From Phycisphaerae bacterium (GTDB lineage: Bacteria > Planctomycetota > Phycisphaerae > UBA1845 > Fen-1342): a stretch of 13,244 nucleotides of DNA. Positions 6,938-13,244 of this stretch are shown here, one piece after another. Position numbers and translations under genes: made by a program. The notes beneath the pieces are model-generated. The model did no database searches and was not told where the DNA came from. It saw nothing but the letters and a program-made list of their open reading frames with translations. Position 1 is the first letter of the stretch. The number at the start of each line of letters is the position of its first letter. The stretch spans positions 1 to 13,244 of the forward strand of contig JALHOX010000076.1 in NCBI GenBank assembly GCA_022842805.1. Direction: 5' to 3'.

Positions 6938-7656
6938 GCGCGATCCTCCAGGTCGATGAATCCGGCGGCGGGGTCGGTCAGGCTGGTGCGAAGCCGCTCG
7001 AGCGTCTGCGACGCCTCGGGCGCGATCGCCTCAAATTCAAAGCCGATCAACATGTGCTCGCGATCGACGTCCAGCTTTTTGTTGCAGATGATCGCCGGCA
7101 GCTCAAACGAGTCGCTGACCTGCGGCAATTCCAGTTGCAGGCGGATCGTGTCGCCGATCAGCAGCAGTTCGTCGAGATCGCCGCGATGGCCGCGAACCGC
7201 GAGGCCGTGCGGATCGATATCGACCAGCGCCGCGTGATAGGGGCTTTCCGCGCCGGCGGGCCAAAGCTGCACCAACACCGCCTCGGCCGGGCTGCGCCGC
7301 GCGAAGCGGCGGCGATTGGCGACCTGCATGGCTTGCGGCGTGGCGATGAAGACGTCGTTTGCGCCGGTGTTGGGCAGGTCGATGACGCAGGTCGAGAAGC
7401 AGTAGAGCTCGCCCGATAGCTGCATTTGCACGTCGCAGAACGCGCCGATCAGTAGCGATTCGGGCGCGTCGGGCATCTGACGCATGCGGACGCGCAGCAC
7501 GCCGTTATCGCGCGCCTCAATCGTGCCGCTGAGCGTCTTACCCTGAAAGCCGAAGGGTCGCGCGTCGAATTCGCAGACGGCGCGACTGCGGACGGCCTGT
7601 TCGAGCACTCGTTTGAATTGCGCCGGAGTCAGATCCAGCAGGGCTTGCATCGGCAT
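6934..7656 (-). CDS. PilZ-like protein 2, degenerate second motif
   Basis: This 240-residue protein is the middle gene of the operon and shares the two-part layout of its neighbours: an N-terminal YcgR-like region (about 11-110) and a PilZ-type domain. The Arg motif is present in NRRRFARRSP (R117 and R121 by alignment with the other two). The second motif reads DIDPHG, with Asp148 where the family has Ser, between D146 and G151. That Ser change is expected to weaken cyclic-di-GMP binding, so this may be a non-binding or altered-specificity paralogue. Five cysteines are present, more than in its neighbours. The ATG at 7656 is chosen because AGGAGG, overlapping the stop region of the gene before it, lies 9 nt upstream. 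A second ATG at 7650 is 15 nt from the same site. The gap to the upstream gene is 13 bp and the downstream gene overlaps by 4 bp. Confidence 0.78.
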   Translation of the reverse strand: MPMQALLDLTPAQFKRVLEQAVRSRAVCEFDARPFGFQGKTLSGTIEARDNGVLRVRMRQMPDAPESLLIGAFCDVQMQLSGELYCFSTCVIDLPNTGANDVFIATPQAMQVANRRRFARRSPAEAVLVQLWPAGAESPYHAALVDIDPHGLAVRGHRGDLDELLLIGDTIRLQLELPQVSDSFELPAIICNKKLDVDREHMLIGFEFEAIAPEASQTLERLRTSLTDPAAGFIDLEDRA

Positions 7657-7669
7657 CGCACTCAGCCTC

Positions 7670-8509
7670 CTAGTACGCGAATTTCCGCAGGAGCACGCGC
7701 TGCCGCTCGGCGATGAACTTTTCGAGCCGGCGCTGGGTTTCGCGTGCGACGACGGCGTTGTCATGGGGAAAGAAGCGCCAACCGACGTAGTGCCGTGTCT
7801 TCTCTTCGTCGATGGCGCGCACGTGGCGCAGTTCGAGAGTCATCTCGAACACGTCTTTGTCGCCCGGCAGGCCGAAACGGGCCTTGAACATCGAGCCGCG
7901 CTCGGGCATCTCGGCCGGCTTCAGGTGGAGCACACCCCCGAGCCCGCCGATCGACAGGTTGTTCATGCGAAATTTGAGCGTCTTCGGCGCGGCGTCGGCT
8001 TCGGGCGCGGCGGGATTCGTCGAGCGTCGCGAGCGCGGCACTGCGACAGCGGGCGCTTCGTCGCTCTCGGACGGCTCGGTGGGTCCGCCGAGGCGTTCGA
8101 GCACGACCTCAATCGGGTGTTCGGCGCTGACCGGCACGCGGAAGTTTTGTCGCTGCTGGCGGTCGTCGAGCTCGGTCGGAATGTCGAGCAACAGGGCCGC
8201 CGCCGTTCCGCCTTGCTTGTTGAGCTTGTGAATGCAGCGGCCGCGGGTCTGCGAGAGGAAGCCGTACCGCTTGCCGAGGTAGCCGAAGTAGGCCTCGATC
8301 GGGATTCCGGTGCGGGCGAAGTCGAGGCCGCCGGCCGCCGGCCAATAGAGCATCAGATAATCGTCGGTGATATCGAGGAAGCGGGTGTAGATCGTCTTGG
8401 GGTCGTCGTGCGCCGTCAGCAATCGCAGGCGAACGCGCTCCGAATGATCGCAGAGCTCGTGCAGAACCTGATCGAGCTGGCTCTTGCTGAATTTTGAGAT
8501 CGCGCTCAT
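7670..8509 (-). CDS. PilZ-domain protein 1 (YcgR-like) with linker insertion
   Basis: This 279-residue protein is the first gene of the PilZ operon. Residues about 8-115 form the YcgR-like N-terminal domain. The PilZ domain follows with RxxxR at R120-R124 (QRQNFRVP) and NxSxxG at N184-S186-G189 (NLSIGG), so cyclic-di-GMP binding is likely. Between the two motifs is an unusual Pro/Ala/Glu-rich insertion (about 141-177), probably a disordered loop, which makes the motif spacing about 60 residues compared with about 37 in the third protein. The C-terminus is a basic helix. The frame is open back to 8791, but the ATG at 8509 has GGAG 5 nt upstream and begins the conserved region. The upstream extension is Arg/Ala-rich and looks non-coding. 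No clear promoter was found; TAATAC near 8713 is a weak -10 candidate. Confidence 0.83.
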   Translation of the reverse strand: MSAISKFSKSQLDQVLHELCDHSERVRLRLLTAHDDPKTIYTRFLDITDDYLMLYWPAAGGLDFARTGIPIEAYFGYLGKRYGFLSQTRGRCIHKLNKQGGTAAALLLDIPTELDDRQQRQNFRVPVSAEHPIEVVLERLGGPTEPSESDEAPAVAVPRSRRSTNPAAPEADAAPKTLKFRMNNLSIGGLGGVLHLKPAEMPERGSMFKARFGLPGDKDVFEMTLELRHVRAIDEEKTRHYVGWRFFPHDNAVVARETQRRLEKFIAERQRVLLRKFAY

Positions 8510-9077
8510 GAACGCTCCGCTCGTGTCGCGAGAAGTTGTGAGGAGTTTCGTCGCGAGAGTTGCGCGACTTGATCGCGCGGCGGCGCGGCGACGGCGCTTT
8601 GCAGGCACACCCGGCGCGGCGTCGCAGCGGGCGGGCGGCTTGCTACCGGACGAAAGGGGCAGACCGACGAAGTGTCCTGAAATGCGAAGCGCAACTCGCG
8701 CGGCGCAGCGCGTATTAGCGGCGTGGGCGATCGACCGGAGGGCCGCCCCCATAAATGGTCGGTAACGCCGCAAGCCACGCGGCATGCCCATCCGTGGCGA
8801 AATTTGCCGCGCCGCAGCACGGCGATGAGGGGGTGGAGTCTGATAAGCGCTGCCCGAGATTCGCGGCAGCGCGCGGGGCAGGATCGGATCGTTCAGCCTT
8901 TATCAGAATCTTGCGATTCCACGCGGCGCCGAGAGTCCGCGTATCACGCCCGCCGCCCGCCGCTCTGTAGGTTCATGAGCCCACGTGTGGCGGTAGCGAA
9001 GCGTTCGCCGCACACGCCGACCAAGCCTCGAAACCGGGGCTGCGGGCCGAAATGAAAGACCGGGAGACAAAGCGATC
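8510..9077. other. 568-bp divergent intergenic region
   Basis: This is the longest non-coding stretch, lying between the PilZ operon and the propeller gene read the other way. Short frames here have no ribosome sites and Arg/Pro/Ala-rich translations typical of GC-rich non-coding DNA. It contains the nested inverted repeat at 8840-8906. A near-duplicate of TCGCGAGA-AGTTG and TCGCGAGAGTTG occurs around 8527-8562. No firm sigma70 promoter could be assigned in either direction. Confidence 0.5.
8840..8906. repeat. Nested inverted repeat upstream of the propeller gene
   Basis: CTGATAA (8840-8846) and TTATCAG (8900-8906) are perfect 7-bp inverted repeats. Directly inside the left arm, GCGCTGCC (8847-8854) pairs with GGCAGCGC (8865-8872) around a 10-nt loop. 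An RNA covering it would fold into a stem carrying an inner hairpin. The function is unknown: a leader structure, an operator pair or chance. Confidence 0.4.
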
Positions 9078-11345
9078 ATGGATCAACGAACCCTGGAAAT
9101 CCCGAAGCTGCGGCGCTGCGCCGGCATTGGCCGCACGAGCCTGATTTCAGTCACTCTGGCGATCGCCTCATCCGCCGCCGCGATCGAGCCGTCGTGGCGC
9201 GTGTTGCGACCCGGCAACACGGGCCTCGGCGGCGAGCATTGCGAATCGCTGGTGATCGACGCCAACAATCGACCTTGGATTTCGGGACATTTTGCCGGCC
9301 CCTTCAGCCCGGGCGGGTTCGAAGGCGGCATCTCGCGGCTCAACGGCGACACGTGGTGGAACATCTCCAACATCGACTTTCCCGCCATGGGCGCCAGCGT
9401 GATTCACGACATGGAGCGCGACGCCGACGGCGTGATCTGGGCCGCTTCCGACGGCGGGCTCCTCCGCATCGATCCAAACGTCGACCCGCCACTCATCGCG
9501 CGATTCAACGCCGGCAACTCGCCCCTCGTCACCAACGTCCTCTATGACCTCGACATCGCCCCCGACGGCTCGATCTGGATTGCGATGGTCGGCGGCTTCG
9601 TGCCCAACCTCCGCGGCGGACTCGTGCGCTTGCAGCCCGAATCGATGAGTTGGACGGTCTGGCGCACCGGCAGCGGCCTGCCCTGGGCGGGCCAATGGCC
9701 GGGCTGGGATTCGATACACAATGTCGCCATCGTGGCTACCACCGGCGAAAATTACGCCGTCTGGTTCACCAACACGGATCTTGCCACCGGAAAGCTGCAG
9801 AACGGCACGTTTAGCTGGTTTGGCGTGATCGGCACAGGAAACCCGAATGTCCTCCAGCCCTGGAGATTGGCCGGCCCTCACTCGTCGGATCGCGACGGAC
9901 ACGTCTGGATGAGCACCAACCAGGGACCAGCGCGCCGCAACGCCGACGGCAGCTACACGCTCGTGCCGATTCCCGACGGATCGTTCGGCATTTCGCGCAT
10001 CGACGCACTACCCGGCGGACGCGCGTTGGCCGGGGGGCAAAGCGCCAACATTTATCGCTATGACGGAACCTGGGGCGACCTCGGCCCGTGGGGCGGCGGA
10101 CCGATTGTCGGCGCACTGCGCGAAGACGCTGCGGGGACCATCTGGCTGGCGGCGGTCGGTGGAGCAGCCAGGTACTCGGACGGCGCGTGGCAGCGCTATC
10201 GCCAGACCAATACCGGCATGATGGACACCTTTAGCGCCACGATCGACTTCGGCTCGGACGGCCGCGTGTTCCTGGGTGGCAACTACGCGCCCGGAATCGG
10301 CGGCTTCAACATCTTCGACGGCGCGCGTTGGGTCGGCGTGAACGACTTCAACTACGGCCTCGGGCCGGCGTGGGGCTTGGGCGGCGACATCGTGCGCGTC
10401 TTGAAGCTGCGCGAGAACGGGCGCTTGCTCCTCGCCGCGCCGGGGCAGGGACTGCATGAATGGGATGGCTCGAATTACACGCAGTTGATCGCGCAAGGCT
10501 ACGACATCGTCACCCTGCACGAAGACAGCCTCGGCCGAGTGTGGGCCGGGCGCGACAACGGCTCGGGCATGTTCCGCATCTCGGCAACGGAGACGGTCGA
10601 ATACTTCGGCGGGAATAGCCCGTACTTCAATGATCCCTCCTATGCGATCTTTGATGAGCCGACCGCGCCGGGCACAGTTTGGATCGCGGCGGCGACGAAG
10701 CTCTATCGCACCGATGGCGACACCTGGAGCACCGTCACGCGACCGCAACTCGGCATCACAGGCGGCGAGTTGCTCTTCGGAGCGGCCCGCGCCGACGACG
10801 GCACGCTGTGGGTCGGTTCGGAAGTGGGTGCGATCCACCACGACCCGACGACCGGCGCCAACCAGCGCTACACCACCGCGAATAGCGGGCTGCCGACAAA
10901 CGTCGTCCGCGAGGTCGAGATCGCCCCCGACGGCGGGGTCTGGCTGGCGAGCATGAGTTTCATTTTCCCCTACCCCGGCGGCCTTTCGCACTTTGACGGC
11001 GAAACGTGGACGACCTACCGCGCCGAGTCTTCGCCGCTGCAGCACAACCAGATCGAAGAGCTCGCCATACGCCCGATTGCCAGCGGATATGAGCTGTGGG
11101 TCGGGGCGAGCGCGGGCGGCGCGATCACCGTGCTGACGATCGACACCGGACTCGTCGGCGACACCAACTGCGACGGCGTGGTCAGCGTTGGCGACATCAG
11201 TTCGTTTGTCCTCGCCTTGACCGACCCCGCCGGCTACGCGTTGGCCTTCCCCGCCTGCGAAATCACCCGCGCCGACATCAACGCCGACGGCGTCGTGAGC
11301 GTCGGCGACATCGGTCCGTTTGTGGCGATTCTTACGGGGATGTAG
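9078..11345 (+). CDS. Secreted beta-propeller protein with dockerin-like C-terminus
   Basis: This 755-residue protein has a signal peptide with hydrophobic core at residues 20-35 and a probable cut after SSAAA, so it is exported. Most of it is made of propeller repeats of the two-component-regulator type, marked by recurring DGxIWxA/V-x-x-x-G turns (DGVIWAASDGG, DGSIWIAMVGG, DGHVWMSTNQG, AGTIWLAAVGG, DGTLWVGSEVG, DGGVWLAS). Here the propeller is not fused to a kinase or DNA-binding domain. The tail (694-755) holds two calcium-loop motifs: D695-N697-D699-G700-D706 and D733-N735-D737-G738-D744. The SVGDI repeat within them matches the dockerin-like module of planctomycete extracellular proteins. 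A role in surface binding or assembly is inference. The ATG at 9078 has GGAG 11 nt upstream. It is monocistronic, ending at a hairpin. Confidence 0.85.
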   Translation: MDQRTLEIPKLRRCAGIGRTSLISVTLAIASSAAAIEPSWRVLRPGNTGLGGEHCESLVIDANNRPWISGHFAGPFSPGGFEGGISRLNGDTWWNISNIDFPAMGASVIHDMERDADGVIWAASDGGLLRIDPNVDPPLIARFNAGNSPLVTNVLYDLDIAPDGSIWIAMVGGFVPNLRGGLVRLQPESMSWTVWRTGSGLPWAGQWPGWDSIHNVAIVATTGENYAVWFTNTDLATGKLQNGTFSWFGVIGTGNPNVLQPWRLAGPHSSDRDGHVWMSTNQGPARRNADGSYTLVPIPDGSFGISRIDALPGGRALAGGQSANIYRYDGTWGDLGPWGGGPIVGALREDAAGTIWLAAVGGAARYSDGAWQRYRQTNTGMMDTFSATIDFGSDGRVFLGGNYAPGIGGFNIFDGARWVGVNDFNYGLGPAWGLGGDIVRVLKLRENGRLLLAAPGQGLHEWDGSNYTQLIAQGYDIVTLHEDSLGRVWAGRDNGSGMFRISATETVEYFGGNSPYFNDPSYAIFDEPTAPGTVWIAAATKLYRTDGDTWSTVTRPQLGITGGELLFGAARADDGTLWVGSEVGAIHHDPTTGANQRYTTANSGLPTNVVREVEIAPDGGVWLASMSFIFPYPGGLSHFDGETWTTYRAESSPLQHNQIEELAIRPIASGYELWVGASAGGAITVLTIDTGLVGDTNCDGVVSVGDISSFVLALTDPAGYALAFPACEITRADINADGVVSVGDIGPFVAILTGM

Positions 11346-11377
11346 TCGCTCTTTGGCCTTTCCTCCCGCATCGGATG

Positions 11378-11401
11378 AGCCGACCGCTTTTGCGGCCGGC
11401 T
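11378..11401 (+). terminator. Terminator after the propeller gene
   Basis: AGCCGACCGC (11378-11387) and GCGGCCGGCT (11392-11401) pair as a 10-bp stem with one A-C mismatch and a TTTT loop. A T-rich stretch (ATTTCCTT) follows on the plus strand. It lies 33 bp past the stop codon. The minus-strand gene ending at 11455 may share the stem, but no T-run follows in that direction. Confidence 0.75.
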
Positions 11402-11454
11402 ATTTCCTTGCGGGCGTAGGCTGAATCGGCCATCAATCCGGACTGACGCGCCGT

Positions 11455-12192
11455 CTATTCAATGAGCTCGTGAATACAGACGCGGGCCTCGTCGCTGCTC
11501 AGCAGCGCGCGGCGCGCACACGAAGCCAGCGCGGCTCCGCGGAAGGCCACCCGTTCTGGTTCGCTGCCGGCGCCGGAGGCGCGCAGCCGCGCCAACACGT
11601 TCGCGACATCGGCGACCTTGAGCGGCCGTCGCGGGTCAGTGGGCTCCACCAAAGCCGTCTTTCCGACGTGCCGAACGACAGCGGGCGACGCGGATCGCGG
11701 CGTGTTCGTCGACAGCGGAATATCCGGCCGGATCACGACCCAAGGCGGCGATTCCGGCGGGGAATGCAGGAGTGACGCTTCGCGCAGCCGGGCCACCTGA
11801 ATCGGCGCGACCGAGCGTGCCGCCGCCAGCCGCCGCGCTCGCCCCCTCAGGAGTTCTGCAATTCGCGCGTCGCCCGCGATGGGACCGCCGATGGGGCTTT
11901 CGGGGAAGCTGACCAGCCGCGTCATGCCGTTCGTCGCCAGTTCGGCCACGGGAAAGACTCCGACCGGCTCATCGAGAGCCAGCGCGACGAGGTAGTGCAG
12001 TCGCGCGCCGAGTTCGGCCGCGATCCGCCGACAGCGCTCCCAGGCAAGAAATGCGCCCAAAGGCCCAGCGCCTTGCAGCACCGGCGCCACATCCGGCGCT
12101 TCGTCGCCATCGATGGTCCAGATCGTGATGGGCGGAGCGAATTGCGGCGCGGTGGAGGTCGACGCGGGCGAACTGAGTGCAAGACTGGTCAT
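11455..12192 (-). CDS. Hypothetical protein, possibly a short FemAB/GNAT-like relative
   Basis: This 245-residue protein has no export signal or membrane segment. The stretch from LHYLVALALDEPVGVFPVAE (residues 66-85) to the RLVSFPESPIGGPIAGD segment (92-108) resembles the first half of FemAB-like/BioF2-like acyltransferases. In those, a substrate-assessing strand precedes a small-residue loop and a nucleotide-binding helix. The expected second half, with its Arg-rich acceptor motif and strand-helix core, is not recognisable; residues 145-245 match nothing I know. Family members are usually about 340 residues, so this would be a short or diverged version. The ATG at 12192 has no clear ribosome site. 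Codon use fits a real gene, with GC-rich third positions. Alternatively it is an unrelated orphan. It lies downstream of, and in the same orientation as, the tmRNA gene. Confidence 0.55.
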   Translation of the reverse strand: MTSLALSSPASTSTAPQFAPPITIWTIDGDEAPDVAPVLQGAGPLGAFLAWERCRRIAAELGARLHYLVALALDEPVGVFPVAELATNGMTRLVSFPESPIGGPIAGDARIAELLRGRARRLAAARSVAPIQVARLREASLLHSPPESPPWVVIRPDIPLSTNTPRSASPAVVRHVGKTALVEPTDPRRPLKVADVANVLARLRASGAGSEPERVAFRGAALASCARRALLSSDEARVCIHELIE

Positions 12193-12357
12193 GCGATCGG
12201 CGCTCGCGGACTAGAGAAACGAACGGATAGCGGCCGCGCGGCCTTTGCACGCCGCCCGACGCCGCACATTCAGCACGGGCGGATGGCTCCACAGGCGCAG
12301 CGATACTCGGCCGCACGCTCACTTGCTCTATCGGTCCCCTCGCACTGGTGGGAATAT

Positions 12358-12713
12358 TGGAGCCGCCGGGAATCGAACCCGGGTCCCGAAGCACTTCGCC
12401 GCCGGCCTCTACGTGTGTAGTCGGTCTATTTGGTTGTCGTCCCGCGGCAGACCGATCGACAGGTCATCCGCGGTTCCAGCCCCGCTAAATCTCGCGCACC
12501 CGCCACAGGACGGAAACGGGCGCGCCAGCCTGCGAGTCGTTGTTCGGCGAGCTAGCAGGCGTTGCCCGCCGAACAGGGCCTAACTTGCGTTAGGCAGCCA
12601 GACGGAGTTGACCGTTGGCATCTAACATTTTGCCAGGGGTTTTACGAGGCCTCCTAGCAACCTCGACACGCCACCGACGCCTCAACTTGCCCGGTCGAAA
12701 CCATTTCGGCCCC
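12358..12713 (-). ncRNA. ssrA: Transfer-messenger RNA (tmRNA)
   Basis: A complete one-piece tmRNA of about 356 nt, which rescues stalled ribosomes and tags the unfinished protein. The 5' end GGGGCCGAAATGGTTTCGAC is the conserved start of the tRNA-like domain. GGGGCCG pairs with CGGCTCC at the 3' end over 7 bp, including the conserved G3-U wobble. The T-arm is CCGGG-TTCGATT-CCCGG. The terminal CCA is not encoded: after CGGCTCC the DNA reads AATATT. PK1 is clear: CGAGG pairs with CCTCG, and TTGCTAGG pairs with CCTGGCAA, spanning 12630-12665. The tag ends in a stop inside a 7-bp helix with a GCAA loop (12578-12595). A further helix, GTTCGGCG with CGCCGAAC, lies downstream. Later pseudoknots were not worked out. 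Confidence 0.96.
12590..12619 (-). other. tmRNA tag-peptide reading frame (ANGQLRLAA)
   Basis: Reading in tmRNA sense from a GCC at 12619, nine codons give A-N-G-Q-L-R-L-A-A followed by TAA at 12592-12590. The upstream bases TTAGAT before GCC resemble the TAGTC that precedes the resume codon in E. coli. The final LAA is the usual ClpXP degradation signal. The resume codon is inferred from this context and could differ by one codon (GAT). Confidence 0.75.
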
Positions 12714-12714
12714 G

Positions 12715-12748
12715 AAGGCGCGCCTTGCGTCGCGAAACAAAGATCATA
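12715..12748 (-). promoter_or_regulatory. Probable tmRNA promoter -10 box and palindromic leader
   Basis: On the minus strand TATGAT (12748-12743) lies 29 nt before the mature 5' end, as expected for a precursor trimmed by RNase P. No clear -35 box is seen. Between them is a perfect 12-bp palindrome, AAGGCGCGCCTT (12715-12726), ending one base before the mature 5' end. Confidence 0.5.
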
Positions 12749-12887
12749 GCGTGGCCGCCGCCATCACGCGTCTCTGCGACGTCGACGGTGCCCGGCCTCG
12801 CGGCGCACGATTCTCAATCCGCCCCCCGCCCGGGCGCGATTCACTACACTGCACCTCCAATAGACGCAGCCCTGAAGCCGAGAGTCC

Positions 12888-13244
12888 ATGATCGAATCCG
12901 CCGAGTGGGTCAGCCTGAATGGTCGCATCCTCCCCGCGAGCGACGCGCGCATCAGCGTGTTCGACGCCGGCTTTATGCAAGGTGTCGGCCTGTTTGAAAC
13001 GATGCGAGCCTACGGCGGGCGCGTCTTTCGGGCCGCGGCGCATATCGAGCGTCTGACGAACTCCGCGGCGGCGCTCGGCTGGCGCACGACCTTTGACAAC
13101 GACGCGATCGCGCGCGATCTCGCGCAACTGCTCTGGCACGCCGGCCTGCGCGAAGCGCGGGTTCGGCTCACTGTCACCAGCGGCTCGCTCCGCGCGCCGA
13201 TCGACGACGAACGCGGCGCCCAGCCGACCATACTCATTAGCGCA
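12888..13244 (+). CDS. Class IV PLP-dependent aminotransferase, 3' end outside the window
   Basis: The frame starts at ATG 12888 and runs open to the last base, giving 119 residues. The translation begins MIESAEWVSLNGRILPASDA and continues with the family's N-terminal signature: a VFDAGFMQGVGLFETMRAYG stretch, then the GRVFRAAAHIERL segment. The D-x-G-x-x-x-G-x-G-x-FET pattern and H-x-x-RL are shared by branched-chain aminotransferases (IlvE), D-amino-acid aminotransferases and aminodeoxychorismate lyases (PabC). The catalytic lysine and the residues that separate these activities lie past the window, so I leave the symbol empty. The ribosome site is weak (GAGAG close to the ATG). It is divergent from the tmRNA gene; TACACT at 12845-12850 is a possible -10 box without a clear -35. 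Confidence 0.88.
   Translation, partial: MIESAEWVSLNGRILPASDARISVFDAGFMQGVGLFETMRAYGGRVFRAAAHIERLTNSAAALGWRTTFDNDAIARDLAQLLWHAGLREARVRLTVTSGSLRAPIDDERGAQPTILISA

Noticed and set aside
8510..8791. N-terminal extension of the first PilZ protein to an ATG at 8791
   Set aside because: The extra 94 residues are Arg/Ala-rich with no ribosome site; the ATG at 8509 has one at good spacing and begins the conserved domain.
8723..9055. Plus-strand open frames in the intergenic gap before the propeller gene
   Set aside because: Arg/Pro/His-rich translations, no Shine-Dalgarno site and overlap with the inverted repeat make coding unlikely.
10008..11045. Minus-strand open frame of 345 codons inside the propeller gene
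   Set aside because: Arg/Ala/Val-rich antisense translation typical of GC-rich DNA; the sense frame has repeated propeller motifs.
12358..12385. A separate tRNA gene suggested by the T-arm near 12361-12382
   Set aside because: The T-arm and acceptor strand belong to the tmRNA: the matching acceptor 5' strand is at 12707-12713, not about 70 bp away, and there is no anticodon arm.
11995..12583. Small plus-strand open frames across 11995-12583
   Set aside because: They overlap the tmRNA and the minus-strand gene, have no ribosome sites and are not conserved-looking.

Overview
The window is GC-rich bacterial chromosome and most likely comes from a planctomycete (Planctomycetota, possibly a Phycisphaerae-type lineage). 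Three things point that way: a secreted propeller protein ending in a paired Asp/Asn-x-Asp-Gly calcium-loop module of the dockerin-like kind common in this phylum, a lipoprotein with a Gly-Asn-rich linker straight after its lipobox, and several sparse, independently promoted genes for exported proteins. The taxonomic call is inference; no rRNA gene is present.

Layout, left to right. (1) The 3' part of a TPR-repeat protein, open at the left edge. (2) An ABC-2 (NatB-like) exporter permease with no ATPase partner in the window. (3) An OmpA/Pal-type peptidoglycan-binding lipoprotein with a good sigma70-like promoter and a leader that can fold into two hairpins. (4) A strong terminator, then a convergent minus-strand lipoprotein of unknown function. 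Its upstream region carries a 43-bp near-palindrome and another hairpin. (5) A divergent secreted alpha/beta hydrolase of the PHB-depolymerase/LpqC esterase family. (6) A second terminator hairpin, then three consecutive minus-strand PilZ-domain genes (8509 down to 6155) with strong Shine-Dalgarno sites, a 13-bp gap and an ATGA overlap, so almost certainly one operon. (7) A 568-bp gap with a nested inverted repeat. (8) A 755-residue exported beta-propeller protein with the dockerin-like tail, followed by a terminator. (9) A minus-strand gene with faint resemblance to FemAB/GNAT-like proteins. (10) A complete minus-strand tmRNA gene (ssrA). (11) The 5' part of a class IV PLP aminotransferase, open at the right edge.

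The most interesting unit is the three-gene PilZ operon. The outer two proteins keep both cyclic-di-GMP signature motifs (RxxxR and D/NxSxxG). The middle one has Asp in place of the conserved Ser, which suggests a set of paralogues in which one partner has lost or changed ligand binding. The tmRNA is well supported by its conserved 5' end, acceptor pairing with G3-U, T-arm, PK1 pseudoknot and a stop codon in a GCAA-capped helix. Its tag, read as ANGQLRLAA, keeps the C-terminal LAA degradation signal but is basic and lacks the acidic residues of the E. coli tag. Apart from the PilZ operon the genes look like independent units, and I see no mobile element, CRISPR array, toxin-antitoxin pair or phage gene.
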